A stretch of DNA of 64,000 nucleotides from NCEH01 sp043195195. Its GTDB lineage: Bacteria > Pseudomonadota > Alphaproteobacteria > Rhizobiales > Xanthobacteraceae. The notes under the pieces are model-generated. The model did not search any database. It saw only the letters and a program-made list of their open reading frames with translations, and was not told where the DNA came from. The position numbers and the translations under genes were made by a program. Shown in pieces: positions 1 to 9,504 of the stretch. Each line of letters begins with the position of its first letter. Within the stretch, counting starts at the first letter, position 1. The stretch is from positions 186,001 to 250,000 of the forward strand of contig NZ_JBAFWT010000004.1 of NCBI RefSeq assembly GCF_043195195.1. The letters are read 5' to 3'.

Positions 1-1991
1 GTCAGCGGAATATCGGCGAAGCGATAGCTGGCGAGCAACAGATAGGTCCATTCGGGAACATTGGTCGGCCGGTTGCCGGCGAGGTTGGCGCCTGCGGACC
101 AAAGCTCGGTGAATTCCGCATTGATGTAGGAGGTATTTGCCGTGACCTTCAATTGATCGGTCAGCGCCACGGCAATTTCCGCCTCCATGCCGCGCGAGCG
201 CTGGCTGCCCCCCTGGATGGTGAGCGCGGGATTGGCCGGGTCGCGGGTGAGGATGTCGTATTGCTCGATCTGGTAGACCGAAGCGGTGGTGACCACGCGA
301 TTGTCCCAGAACGTGGACTTGATGCCGGCCTCGATCGAATTGCCGGTGGAAAGCTCGAACTTGGCGTTCGCCATATTGCTGAGCAGCAGCGAGGTGACCG
401 GGACGGTCGCCTGACTATATTGCGCGAAGACCGCCGTGCCGGGAAGAATGTCGTAGACCGTTCCGATCCGCCACGAGATGCTTTCGTAATTATTGTCGAA
501 CTGCGAGGTCGTGAAGGTATTCAGATTGTAGATCTGGCGGTCGAGCTGGATCGCCTCATAGCGGATGCCGCCGACCACCAGCCATTCGGGTGTGAGATTG
601 ACGGCGTCTTCGGTGAAGGCGGCATAGGTATCCACCTGGCTGTCGTAATTCTGCCGGGTGGAGAAATTGGCCGCCGTATCCGCGGGGAAATACCCCCGGT
701 TGGGAAAATAGGGGCTGACCGACGTGGTGGTGCCGAACCGGCGCTCGGAGTTCAGCGTGGTGTTGATATATTCGAGGCCCGCCGCGAAGCGGTGCCGCAT
801 GTTCCACACATCCCCATCGAACAGGGCGGTCGCCCGTTCCGACCACACGTGCTGGTCGTGGGTGATCTTGGTGGTGCTGCGGTCGAGCAGGCCGGTGGCG
901 GTATTATAGGTGAAATCTTCCGAATTCGCCCATAAGCGGTTCGCGGTGTAGTAACCGAGGTCGTTGCGCAAGGTCCAGTTGTCGGTCAGTTCGTATTCCG
1001 TCCGGTCGCGCAGCCACACCGCGTCGGAACGCATCTCGCCATTGTAGACATTGTAGTTCTGGTTGCGCAGCGCCTTGTCGATCACCATGCCGCCCGGCGC
1101 GGAGACGAGGTTCGATGGCGAAATCGCCGCCGCGCGGGCGATCAGCGGCGTGCCCTGATAGGGCGTGCTGTAGTCATCGTGGAAATAGTCGATGGCCGCC
1201 GTCGTGGTGAGCCGGTCGGACAGCACCAATGTGGTGGCGAGGGTGACGGCGGCGGTCTGGGAATCGGTGTCGTTCACATAGCCGCCGGACTGGCCGTAGC
1301 TGGCACTGGCGCGCACCGCCGCGTTCTGGCCCAGGGCGGCATTATAGTCGATGCCGGCCCGTACCGTGTCGAAGCTGCCGTAGCTCACCAGGGCCTCGCC
1401 GCCGGTGCGGTTCAAGTCCGGCTGGCGGGTGACGAGATTGATGGTGCCGGCGAGGGCGCCATTGCCGGAAATCACCGATGCCGGTCCCTTGAGCACTTCC
1501 ACCCGCTCAAAGGTGAAGCTGTCGTAATTGCGCGAGATGAGCAGCGGATCGGGCACCTGCATGCCGTCGATGGAATAGCCGACCGCCGCGCGGGAGAAGC
1601 CGCGGATGGAGGTCACGCCCGGCTCGCCCGGCAAGTTGCCGGCGGTGACGCCGGGCACCGTATTATAGACCTCGGTGAGGGTGCGCAGGCCGCGATCCTG
1701 CATCTCTTGCTGGGTCACGATGTCGACGCTGGCGGGGGTCTCGAACGGCGTCAGGCCGACGAGGCTGCCGGTCTCGTTCGAAAGCCGCAGCTTGGCGATG
1801 TCCGGCAGAACCAGGGATTGGGCGGCGGAGCCGTTCTCGACCGTAACCGTGGGCAGGTCGATCACGGTTTCGGTGGTCGCCGTGGGGGTGGATTGCTGCT
1901 GGGCGAGGGCGGGTGCGATCGCGGTGCTCGCAAAGAGCAAGGCTGCGCTGGCGCGCCGGCCGAAGCGGCGGGGCGTGGAAAGGCACGTCAT
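1..1991 (-). CDS. TonB-dependent siderophore-type outer-membrane receptor, 3' end missing
   Basis: Outer-membrane active transporter powered by TonB-ExbBD, probably for a ferric siderophore; the ligand is not readable from sequence. 663 residues are visible and the last beta-strands run off the left edge. Residues 1-30 are a signal peptide ending ALA before QQQ. A TonB-box-like stretch (IDLPTVTVE) lies near 44-52. The plug follows at about 75-200, with VPGV, SIRGF, EVLKGPASV and GTINLVTRQP, typical of the TonB-siderophore receptor family; the rest is beta-barrel rich in aromatic and Asn/Asp-containing strands. The start ATG at 1991 is chosen because it opens the signal peptide, although no good ribosome site precedes it. 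A DUF2946-like gene lies upstream on the same strand, so the two may be co-transcribed. Confidence 0.93.
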   Translation of the reverse strand, partial: MTCLSTPRRFGRRASAALLFASTAIAPALAQQQSTPTATTETVIDLPTVTVENGSAAQSLVLPDIAKLRLSNETGSLVGLTPFETPASVDIVTQQEMQDRGLRTLTEVYNTVPGVTAGNLPGEPGVTSIRGFSRAAVGYSIDGMQVPDPLLISRNYDSFTFERVEVLKGPASVISGNGALAGTINLVTRQPDLNRTGGEALVSYGSFDTVRAGIDYNAALGQNAAVRASASYGQSGGYVNDTDSQTAAVTLATTLVLSDRLTTTAAIDYFHDDYSTPYQGTPLIARAAAISPSNLVSAPGGMVIDKALRNQNYNVYNGEMRSDAVWLRDRTEYELTDNWTLRNDLGYYTANRLWANSEDFTYNTATGLLDRSTTKITHDQHVWSERATALFDGDVWNMRHRFAAGLEYINTTLNSERRFGTTTSVSPYFPNRGYFPADTAANFSTRQNYDSQVDTYAAFTEDAVNLTPEWLVVGGIRYEAIQLDRQIYNLNTFTTSQFDNNYESISWRIGTVYDILPGTAVFAQYSQATVPVTSLLLSNMANAKFELSTGNSIEAGIKSTFWDNRVVTTASVYQIEQYDILTRDPANPALTIQGGSQRSRGMEAEIAVALTDQLKVTANTSYINAEFTELWSAGANLAGNRPTNVPEWTYLLLASYRFADIPL

Positions 1992-2133
1992 GGCGGGGAG
2001 GTCCCGTCTTTAAGAGATCAAAGGCAATGGAGGCTGGCCCGCCCAACGACACGCCCGCGTCGGCGCGCGCAGAGCGGGGGCCGACAAGAGGTGTGTGCAG
2101 GGGCGAGGACGGCGCGTGAGGCGGCCGGTCTGG

Positions 2134-2523
2134 TCAGGCCGGCGGGGCTCTGGCCTGGAAGCCCGAGAGGGCTTGATCTGGTGCGCGGGGGGCGCCACTG
2201 CCCGGCCGCGCTGGCGGGACGGGTATGAAGGCCGCGGCGCGGATGTCGGTGGGGGCCGGCGCGAGGCCAAGCCATCCCACCATCGGGCAGCCGAAGCTGC
2301 AGCACGGCGGCAGATGGGCCTTGCCGCTGCCGTCATCCTGCGTATCGCCGGAGTGCGCGGCCGACGAAGTGCACAGAATGATGCCGGCTTCAGAGGGCCC
2401 GGCCGCCCTCGCCGCCAGCGTGCCCGCCAACAGGCCTGCAACCAGTATTTGCAAGACGAGCAGATACGCCGCCGCAAGTGCGGTGCAAGCTCTCCATGCG
2501 GGCTGATTGCCTTTAAGCGACAC
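2134..2523 (-). CDS. Small Cys-rich DUF2946-like membrane protein
   Basis: Short protein of about 129 residues with one hydrophobic segment (about residues 10-38) followed by a His/Cys cluster, HLPPCCSFGCP. This layout matches DUF2946-type proteins, which often sit beside TonB-dependent receptors and are thought to handle metals; the function is not established. The GTG at 2523 is preferred because AAGGA lies 9-10 bases upstream; an ATG at 2532 in the same frame would start right on the ribosome site. It lies 142 bp upstream of the receptor gene and points the same way. The C-terminal tail is Pro/Ala-rich and probably disordered. The family assignment rests on the Cys motif, size and neighbour only. 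Confidence 0.6.
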   Translation of the reverse strand: MSLKGNQPAWRACTALAAAYLLVLQILVAGLLAGTLAARAAGPSEAGIILCTSSAAHSGDTQDDGSGKAHLPPCCSFGCPMVGWLGLAPAPTDIRAAAFIPVPPARPGSGAPRAPDQALSGFQARAPPA

Positions 2524-2532
2524 GCGCCACAT

Positions 2533-2940
2533 TTCCTTTGGGCAATTATAGGCGAGACATGGGATGTATCCAGGAAATGCGGGTGCGGCAACCGGCCTGT
2601 TCGACAGGCGATGCACGCATCCTGCCCCGGCTCACGGTTTTACCCGAGGCGCCCACTGCATCCGCATCACCCGATCCTTCGCCGACGAGGTGTAAAATCC
2701 CAACTTGCAGCATCCGCACCATGCGAAAGGAAGATGAAAATACGCAAGAATAGGAAAGATACGATCTTTCTAGAAGCGCTCAAGAAATACGAGCAACATT
2801 TCGCTTTCCCTGCTCCTGAACGGCATGTTACTCGTCGGCTGAAGTCGGAGGTAATCTGCTGGCGTTTGGCAGTCTCCTGACGAAACGTTTCGGAATGGGC
2901 TCCACCTTCGGCGGGCCCATGCTTCGTGGGGGAGCATCTG
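2533..2940. promoter_or_regulatory. 408-bp divergent control region with a short inverted repeat
   Basis: Gap between the DUF2946-like gene (minus) and the giant autotransporter (plus). Its right half is clearly lower in GC than the flanks. GAAAGAT (2754-2760) and ATCTTTC (2764-2770) form a perfect 7-bp inverted repeat with a 3-bp spacer, a possible operator or small hairpin. GGGGGAG at about 2928-2934 is the ribosome site for the ATG at 2941. No convincing coding region was seen here. Confidence 0.4.
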
Positions 2941-5900
2941 ATGTCCATTAGCCGGGTTCATGAGCGGAAGCTTTTGCCGATCGGCCGTCATCTGCTTGGA
3001 GGGACAAGCTCACTTGCGCTGCTGACGGCCCTGGTCGCAACACCGGCCCCGGCGTTGGCGCAGGCCGATGTGCAGAACATAACCGGCTCGCAGGTGACCT
3101 GGATCAGGAGTGCCTCGGGAACGCCCGGCGTCAACGGCGTCTGGCACTTTCTTCCCTGGGTGGACAACGAGCCCGCCACGGCCGGCGGCGTGGCCGGCGA
3201 CCTGAAATTCAAAAACCTCACCACCATCAGCCGTCCCAGCGGGGGCGGGCCGGTGGTCCAGCTTGTGTCGACCGGCGGTAAGGGCGGCAACGGCGAGAAC
3301 TCGGTCAGCCCGCAGGACGGCGGTGCCGGCGGGAGCATCCTCTTCATCCAGCAGGGCACGGTCTCGGCCACTTCGATCGCCGGCGATCCGATGATCCTGC
3401 TGCGCTCGCAAGGCGGCCTGGGCGGGCGCTCGGACAGCATCAACACCTGGGCCGACGGCGGCGCCGGCGGCGCGGTGAGCTTCACCCAGAACGGCAATCC
3501 GCTCACCTTCTTCAGGGGCCAGTCCGAAAGCACATCGCTGATCTGGCTGCAATCCATCGGCGGCGACGGTGCGAAAGGCGAAGACACGAGGAGCGGCGAT
3601 TCCGCCATCATCGGCCAGCGCTCGGGCGGCGGCGGCTCGGGCGGGCCGGTCTCGGCGTCGATCCAGACCAACATCCAGGTCAGCGGCGACAATCTCGCCG
3701 CCTTGAGGCTGACCTCGCAAGGCGGCGCCGGAGGCTACGGCGGCTCCAAGGCAACCTCGCCGCGCCTCCAGAGCAGCGGCGGCACCGGCGGCTCCGCCTC
3801 CGTGACCGTCGACGCGAGCGCCACGATCTCCACTTCGGGCGGGGCGGCCCCTGCCGTCATCATCGAGGCACTCGGCGGTCGGGGCGGGGATTCCCTCGTC
3901 GCCAACGGGTCGCGGGGCGCGGACGGCGGGGCCTTCAACGATTCCGAGAGCAACCCCTCGGTCCTTCTCACCAACCGCGGCACCATCCGCGCCACCGGGA
4001 AGGGCTCCACAGCCATCGTCGCGCAAAGCATCGGCGGCACCGGCGGCGACGGCGCCTCGTCGGCGGTCGAATATCTCGGATTGGCGGGCGGCAACGGCGG
4101 CAATGGCGGCTGGGTGGTGATCAACCAGCTCGGCAAGGTCGAAACCACCGGAGACTATGCCTTCGGCATCGTCGCGCAATCGCTCGGCGGCAGCGGCGGG
4201 GAGGGCGGCTCGCAAATCCTCGGCGGCAACGGCGGTGACGCCGGCACGGGCGGTACCGTCAAGGTGACCAACGCCGGCACGATCACCACCAACGGCAAGG
4301 GATCTTCCGCCATCGTCGCCCAGAGCATCGGCGGCGGGAAGGCGATCGATGCGTTCCAGACCGGCCAGTTGGCCACCAAGCCGGTCGGTGGCGGCGCGGG
4401 CGGCAGCGGCGGCTTCCTGTTCTTCGGCTCCGGCGGGGATGGCGGCAAAGGCGGCATCGGCGGCGCCGTCACGGTCAACAACAGCGGCACAATCAGCGCC
4501 AAGGGCGATTCCGCCGCCGGCATCCTCGCCCAGAGCATCGGTGGCGGCGGCGGCGGCGGCGGCAATACCGTCACTTTCGGCTTCCTGCCGGGGATCTCGT
4601 TCTCGGTCGCACTGGGCGGCAACGGCGGCGTGGGCGGTGCCGGGGGCGCGGTCACGGTGAACAACCTGGCAGTGGCAGGCGGCCCGACCACGGGCTCCAT
4701 CTCAACCGATGGGCGCTTCGCACCCGGCATCCTCGCGCAATCGGTCGGCGGCGGCGGCGGTGTCGGCGGGCGCGCGACGGCGGTGAGCGTCGGCCTTCAA
4801 TTGTCGATCGCCCGCGCGGTGGGCGGCTCCGGCGGCGAAGGCGGGTCCGGCGGTGCTGTGGTGGTCAAGAACGGCCTCGGCATCACCACCAAGGGCTCGA
4901 ACTCCTCGGCCATCGACACGGCGAGCATCGGCGGCGGTGGCGGCAATGGCGGCGATGCGCTCGCGGCATCCGTAGCGCTCGGCCTCGACAAGCGATTCCC
5001 CAACGTCACCATCGCCAGCACCACGGGTGGCAAAGGCGGCAAGGGCAATACTGCGGGAACGGTGACCGTTCAGAATTCCGCCGCCCTGACGACGGACGGC
5101 GCCTCCTCCTTCGGCATCAGCGCCATGAGCATCGGCGGCGGCGGCGGCAACGGCGGCACGGCACGGTCGGTGACGCTGTCCGTTCCCTACGCCAGCTCCG
5201 TCAACATCTCCGCCGCCAATGCGACCGGCGGATCCGGCGGCACCGGCAGCTGGGGCAACACCGTCACGGTGGACAATTCGGGGGCCATCACCACCAAGGG
5301 CGCGCTCGCGATGGGCATCAGCGCCATGAGCATCGGCGGCGGCGGCGGCCAGGGCGGGAACGGAGAGATTCTCGCCCAGGATCTGCTGGCCCAGGCCAAG
5401 GGTGTATCGCTGAAGTTCTCCTCCTCCGTGGGTGGGGACGGCGGCAGCGGCAATTACGGCGGCACCGTCAAGGTCACCAATTCCGGCGATATCACCACCC
5501 AAGGCTTTTCAGCCATCGGGCTGCAGGCCATGAGCGTCGGCGGCGGCGGCGGCAATGGCGGGGATGCGACGCCCCTGAAGCTTGGCACCGTCGGCGATAC
5601 CGTGCTCACCGTCGTCAGTACTTTGAGCAATCTCGGCGGAAGCATGAAGAATGCCGCCGCCAGCGACAATGTGGGCGGAAAAGGTGCCAGTGGCAGTTAC
5701 GGCGGCGACGTGACCGTCATCAACAGCGGCTCCATCACCACCGGCGGAGCGGGCGCCTCGGGTATCCAGGCGCAAAGCATCGGCGGCGGCGGCGGCATTG
5801 GCGGCGCCTCATCGCTCGGCATCGATACGTCCTTCACCTACAACTCCACCGTGGGCGGCAACGGCGGCAGCGGCAATAACGGCGGCAAGGTCAGCGTCAC

Positions 5901-8900
5901 CACGACCTCGGTGACCAAGAATGGCGTGGCGAACTCCATCACCACCGGCGGCACCTCGGCCTATGCGATCTTTGCCCAATCGATCGGCGGCGGCGGCGGC
6001 GTGGGCGGTGCATCGTCTTCCGTCTCGGGCGGCGGCACCGATGCCGCGACCGCTCCGGCCATGCAGTTTATCGCCAATTTCAAGGACATCGGCTTCAACG
6101 TCCTGAAGGGCGTCTTGCAGAACCTGCCGGATGCGACCAAGGCGCAGCTTGTCGACAAGCTGAAAAAGACTCTCGGCAGCTTCATCGGCGGCAAGGCGGG
6201 CAATTGGGTCAACAAGGCCAAGCCGTCGATTCCCATTACGCTTTCCTACAACGCGTCGGTCGGCGGCTCGGGCGGCGCCGGAGGCAATGGGGGCGAAGTC
6301 AGCGTCACGAACGGCATGGCCCTATCGACCACCGGCGACGCCTCGGCGGCGATCTTCGCGCAGTCGATCGGCGGCGGCGGCGGTGCGGCGGGCTCCTCGC
6401 AGGTGGGCTCCAACAAGCTGATCAGCTTGAAGTCCACCATCGGCGGCAGCGGTGCCGGCGGCGGGGCCGGCGATAAGGTCGAGGTGACCAATACCGGTGC
6501 CATCGATACCTTGGGGCACTCCGCGTTCGGGATCGCCGCGCAGAGCGTGGGCGGCGGCGGCGGCGTCACGGCGATGAACATGGATCTGCAGGCGGGAACC
6601 CAGTTCCCCCACCTCCAGGACCTGCTGGACCTGCCCATTCCAGCCATGAGCGTCGGGGGCTCCGGCGGCGTGGGCGGCGCGGGCAAGTCCGTGACGGTGA
6701 CCAATACGGCCGCGATCACCACCCACGGGGCCGAAGCCCATGGCGTGGTCGCGCAATCCATCGGCGGCGGCGGCGGGATTTCGATCCTCAATTCCTACAA
6801 TCCCGAGGAAATGCTGAAGACCCTGAAGGATGCCCGCACCCTCGACCCCGAGGTGAAGGCGGCGCTCGCCCTCTACGGCATCGATGTGGACGCGGAAATC
6901 CAGAAGGCGGAGGCGATCGCGGCGGCGAACCGAAACACGGTCAACACCTTCAAGATTGCGCTCGGCGGCGAGAGCAAAGCGTCCGGTAACGGCGGCGCGG
7001 TCGCCATCGTTCAGGGCGGCACCATTTCCACCGAGGGCATGGGCGCTTTCGGTCTCCTGGCGCAATCCATCGGCGGCGGCGGCGGCTTGATCTCGTTCGG
7101 CAATGGCGATGCGAGCCGGCAGAATACCTTCACGGGGCGCCTCGGCGGGGACGGCGTCACGGGCGATGGCGGCGCTATCACCATCACCCTGGCCGAAAAA
7201 AGCACCATCAAGACCAAGGGAACCGGCGCGGTCGGCATCTTTGCGCAGAGCATCGGCGGGGGCGGCGGCTATATCGGCAACGTCAAGGCCGACCCCACCG
7301 CCCTCAACGCGCTCCTGGCCAACCGGAAGAACGCCTCGGGCTCCGGCGGCAACATCACGATCACCTCGAAGAAGGTCGACGGAACCTACGGCACCACCGA
7401 GATCCTCACCGAGGGCCGCAACGCCCACGGCATCTTCGCCCAGAGCCTCGGGGGCGGCGGCGGCGCCATGGGCAGCAGCCAGGGCGTGGTGATTGCGTCG
7501 TCCAGTGGTGCCGCGCCCATTACGCCGGGCGGTCTGACCAGGGGCGGCGAAATCAATATCGACATCAACGGCACGATCACGGCGAAGGGCGAGGGGTCGG
7601 TCGGCATCTTCGCGCAGAGCGGCGTGCAGGGGAACGGCGGGCTCGTGCTGCCGAACAGCGTGTCCGGATCGATCAATGTGACCTTCGACGGCACGCTGAC
7701 CGGCGGCACCGGGACCGGCGCGGCGATCCAACTCGACGGGGGCACCAACAACACCATTATGCTGCGGAAGGGTGCCACGGTCAGTGCCGGCTCCAACGTG
7801 GCCATCCTCGGTTCGTTCGCCAAGGACACGGTTAAGAACTACGGGAGCGTGACCGGCGACGTGAACCTGGTCACCGGCGGCACGACGGAATACAACGAAT
7901 TCCAGAACGAGCCCGGCGCCACCTATCAGTCCGCCGGCAAGGGCTCCATCAACCTCGGGCCGAACGGCCTCTTCACAAACAACGGCGTCTTTTCCATCGG
8001 CGGCAAGGGCACAATTGCCAACGCCGCTCTGATCGGCGGGTTCACCCAATCCGCGAACGGCGCGCTGCAGGTGGATGTCAGCCGCACGCCCCAGGGCGGT
8101 ACGAGCAACGATTTCCTGAATGTGACCGGCGCAGCCGATCTCAAGGGCGTCGTTCAGGCCAATGTGGTCGGCGGCCTGATGCCCGGAAGCTTCAAGATCG
8201 CGACCATCTCCGGTCCGGTCACCGGCAGCATGGCGGGGGCGGTCAATACCTATAGCCCCATCACCTGGAGCGTGACGCGCACGGGCGGCACCATCGAGCT
8301 GACGCCGCGCGCGGACATCAAGGCGCCGGAGGGGGTGAATATGAAGCCCACCGAAGACAGCCTCATGGCCTATCTGCAGAAGATCTGGAACAATGGCGGC
8401 ATATCCCAGAAAAATGCCGCGGTGTTCGGCGACATTGCGAACGTAACCTCGGTGGACGATTACATCACCGCGATCGACAGCACGTCGCCGGATGAATCCT
8501 CCAGCGCCGCCGCGCTGCAGACCTTGAACAGCCGCACGTCCGTGAACATGGCGTTGAGCTGTCCGGTGTTCGCCGGCACCGGCGCGTTCATGGAGGAGAC
8601 GAGCTGCACCTGGGCCCGCATCATCGGCGACTGGACGCAGCAGACCTCTTCCAACGACACCAGCGGCTTCAATCAGAGCGCGGTGACCTATCGCGTCGGC
8701 GCGCAGCGCGAACTCGCCACCGACTGGTTCTTCGGCGGCACGGTGGGCTTCACCCAGTCCTGGCTGGACAGCTCCGACAATCTGTCGAGCACCGAGGGCA
8801 ATGCGGTGGACGTGGCGCTTTCGCTGAAGCGCCAGGTCGGTCCCTGGCTGTTCGCCATCGCCGGCTCGGCGGGCTATGGCGCCTATGATACCGATCGCGT

Positions 8901-9429
8901 GCTCGACATCGGGCCGGCGATCTCCCTCTCCAGCGGCACCGCCAACGTCTTCACGGCCGCGGCCCGGTTCCGCGCCAGCTACGAGTTCGTCTATTCCAAC
9001 TGGTACATCAAGCCCTATGCGGATTTCGACCTGCTCTACACTTATTTGCCGAGCTACCAGGAGCAGGGCCTCGGGACGACGCTGGGCTTCAATTCCGCCC
9101 AGCAATGGAACGCCGCCTTCAGCCCGAACGTCGAGTTCGGCGCGCGGGTGGATCTCGATCCGCAGATCTGGCTGCGCCCCTACGCTACGGTCGGTATGAC
9201 GGTGCTGGCAAAGGACAATATGAAGATCGGCGTGAACCTCAACGACACCGCCTCCTCGCTTGGCGGCTTCGTCACCGAAGTGTCGATCCCGGGCACGCTG
9301 CTCAATCTCAGCGCCGGCGTGCAGCTCTTCAACACCAAGGGCTACGAGGTGCGGGGCGAGTATAAGGTGGACGTGGGCGACAATTACCTGGCCCAGCAAG
9401 CCAGCGCCCGCTTCGCCATGCCGTTCTGA
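2941..9429 (+). CDS. Giant glycine-repeat autotransporter (type Va secretion)
   Basis: Surface or secreted protein of about 2162 residues. The ATG at 2941 follows GGGGGAG; another ATG at 2926 is less well placed. An N-terminal signal peptide ends ALA-QA near residue 41. The passenger carries at least 17 copies of a motif close to AQSIGGGGGxGG (variants MSIGGGGGNGG, AQSVGGGGG, AQSLGGGGG) spaced mostly 50-110 residues apart, each followed by Gly-Gly-rich turns and a VxVxNxGxIxTxG strand. This is what a long parallel beta-helix would look like. Two non-repetitive stretches of predicted helix interrupt it (about 6060-6215 and 6795-6930). The last 280 residues or so, from about 8590, look like an autotransporter beta-barrel ending in Phe (ARFAMPF). 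The passenger role (adhesion, aggregation) is inferred. Confidence 0.9.
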   Translation: MSISRVHERKLLPIGRHLLGGTSSLALLTALVATPAPALAQADVQNITGSQVTWIRSASGTPGVNGVWHFLPWVDNEPATAGGVAGDLKFKNLTTISRPSGGGPVVQLVSTGGKGGNGENSVSPQDGGAGGSILFIQQGTVSATSIAGDPMILLRSQGGLGGRSDSINTWADGGAGGAVSFTQNGNPLTFFRGQSESTSLIWLQSIGGDGAKGEDTRSGDSAIIGQRSGGGGSGGPVSASIQTNIQVSGDNLAALRLTSQGGAGGYGGSKATSPRLQSSGGTGGSASVTVDASATISTSGGAAPAVIIEALGGRGGDSLVANGSRGADGGAFNDSESNPSVLLTNRGTIRATGKGSTAIVAQSIGGTGGDGASSAVEYLGLAGGNGGNGGWVVINQLGKVETTGDYAFGIVAQSLGGSGGEGGSQILGGNGGDAGTGGTVKVTNAGTITTNGKGSSAIVAQSIGGGKAIDAFQTGQLATKPVGGGAGGSGGFLFFGSGGDGGKGGIGGAVTVNNSGTISAKGDSAAGILAQSIGGGGGGGGNTVTFGFLPGISFSVALGGNGGVGGAGGAVTVNNLAVAGGPTTGSISTDGRFAPGILAQSVGGGGGVGGRATAVSVGLQLSIARAVGGSGGEGGSGGAVVVKNGLGITTKGSNSSAIDTASIGGGGGNGGDALAASVALGLDKRFPNVTIASTTGGKGGKGNTAGTVTVQNSAALTTDGASSFGISAMSIGGGGGNGGTARSVTLSVPYASSVNISAANATGGSGGTGSWGNTVTVDNSGAITTKGALAMGISAMSIGGGGGQGGNGEILAQDLLAQAKGVSLKFSSSVGGDGGSGNYGGTVKVTNSGDITTQGFSAIGLQAMSVGGGGGNGGDATPLKLGTVGDTVLTVVSTLSNLGGSMKNAAASDNVGGKGASGSYGGDVTVINSGSITTGGAGASGIQAQSIGGGGGIGGASSLGIDTSFTYNSTVGGNGGSGNNGGKVSVTTTSVTKNGVANSITTGGTSAYAIFAQSIGGGGGVGGASSSVSGGGTDAATAPAMQFIANFKDIGFNVLKGVLQNLPDATKAQLVDKLKKTLGSFIGGKAGNWVNKAKPSIPITLSYNASVGGSGGAGGNGGEVSVTNGMALSTTGDASAAIFAQSIGGGGGAAGSSQVGSNKLISLKSTIGGSGAGGGAGDKVEVTNTGAIDTLGHSAFGIAAQSVGGGGGVTAMNMDLQAGTQFPHLQDLLDLPIPAMSVGGSGGVGGAGKSVTVTNTAAITTHGAEAHGVVAQSIGGGGGISILNSYNPEEMLKTLKDARTLDPEVKAALALYGIDVDAEIQKAEAIAAANRNTVNTFKIALGGESKASGNGGAVAIVQGGTISTEGMGAFGLLAQSIGGGGGLISFGNGDASRQNTFTGRLGGDGVTGDGGAITITLAEKSTIKTKGTGAVGIFAQSIGGGGGYIGNVKADPTALNALLANRKNASGSGGNITITSKKVDGTYGTTEILTEGRNAHGIFAQSLGGGGGAMGSSQGVVIASSSGAAPITPGGLTRGGEINIDINGTITAKGEGSVGIFAQSGVQGNGGLVLPNSVSGSINVTFDGTLTGGTGTGAAIQLDGGTNNTIMLRKGATVSAGSNVAILGSFAKDTVKNYGSVTGDVNLVTGGTTEYNEFQNEPGATYQSAGKGSINLGPNGLFTNNGVFSIGGKGTIANAALIGGFTQSANGALQVDVSRTPQGGTSNDFLNVTGAADLKGVVQANVVGGLMPGSFKIATISGPVTGSMAGAVNTYSPITWSVTRTGGTIELTPRADIKAPEGVNMKPTEDSLMAYLQKIWNNGGISQKNAAVFGDIANVTSVDDYITAIDSTSPDESSSAAALQTLNSRTSVNMALSCPVFAGTGAFMEETSCTWARIIGDWTQQTSSNDTSGFNQSAVTYRVGAQRELATDWFFGGTVGFTQSWLDSSDNLSSTEGNAVDVALSLKRQVGPWLFAIAGSAGYGAYDTDRVLDIGPAISLSSGTANVFTAAARFRASYEFVYSNWYIKPYADFDLLYTYLPSYQEQGLGTTLGFNSAQQWNAAFSPNVEFGARVDLDPQIWLRPYATVGMTVLAKDNMKIGVNLNDTASSLGGFVTEVSIPGTLLNLSAGVQLFNTKGYEVRGEYKVDVGDNYLAQQASARFAMPF
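3540..7630 (+). repeat. Coding repeats: about 17 SIGGGGG-type motifs in the autotransporter passenger
   Basis: The coding sequence repeats forms of caa/cag-agc-atc-ggc-ggc-ggc-ggc at irregular intervals, first as LQSIGGDG (about 3550) and last as AQSLGGGGG (about 7440), ending with AQSGVQGNGG (about 7615). Flanks differ at nucleotide level, so the array looks old and diverged rather than recently expanded. Such GC-rich repeats can still recombine and are prone to misassembly from short reads. Confidence 0.85.
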
Positions 9430-9439
9430 TTTGGTGGTC

Positions 9440-9477
9440 AAAGGCATCGTCGCGATCGGCGCCGCGGCGATGCCTTT
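9440..9477. terminator. Hairpin between convergent autotransporter and arsH genes
   Basis: AAAGGCATCGTCGCG pairs with CCGCGGCGATGCCTTT across a short loop, about 15 bp with one G-U pair, starting 10 bases after the autotransporter stop. There is no clear T tract on either side, so it may stall both converging transcripts by the stem alone. Confidence 0.6.
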
Positions 9478-9504
9478 GCCGTCTCCCTTACGGCCCCGGC
9501 TGGG

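Noticed and set aside
153..935. Plus-strand open frame of 260 residues at the left end
   Set aside because: Antisense to the TonB-dependent receptor, whose plug and barrel read through without a break.
3540..7630. Regular repeats that could be mistaken for a CRISPR or satellite array
   Set aside because: The repeats are coding, in frame, of uneven spacing and diverged at nucleotide level; no cas genes are present.
6322..9447. Minus-strand open frame of 1041 residues opposite the autotransporter gene
   Set aside because: It is the mirror frame of a Gly-rich, GC-rich gene. The product is rich in His/Arg/Ala with no domain, and the plus strand has a signal peptide, repeats and a beta-barrel.
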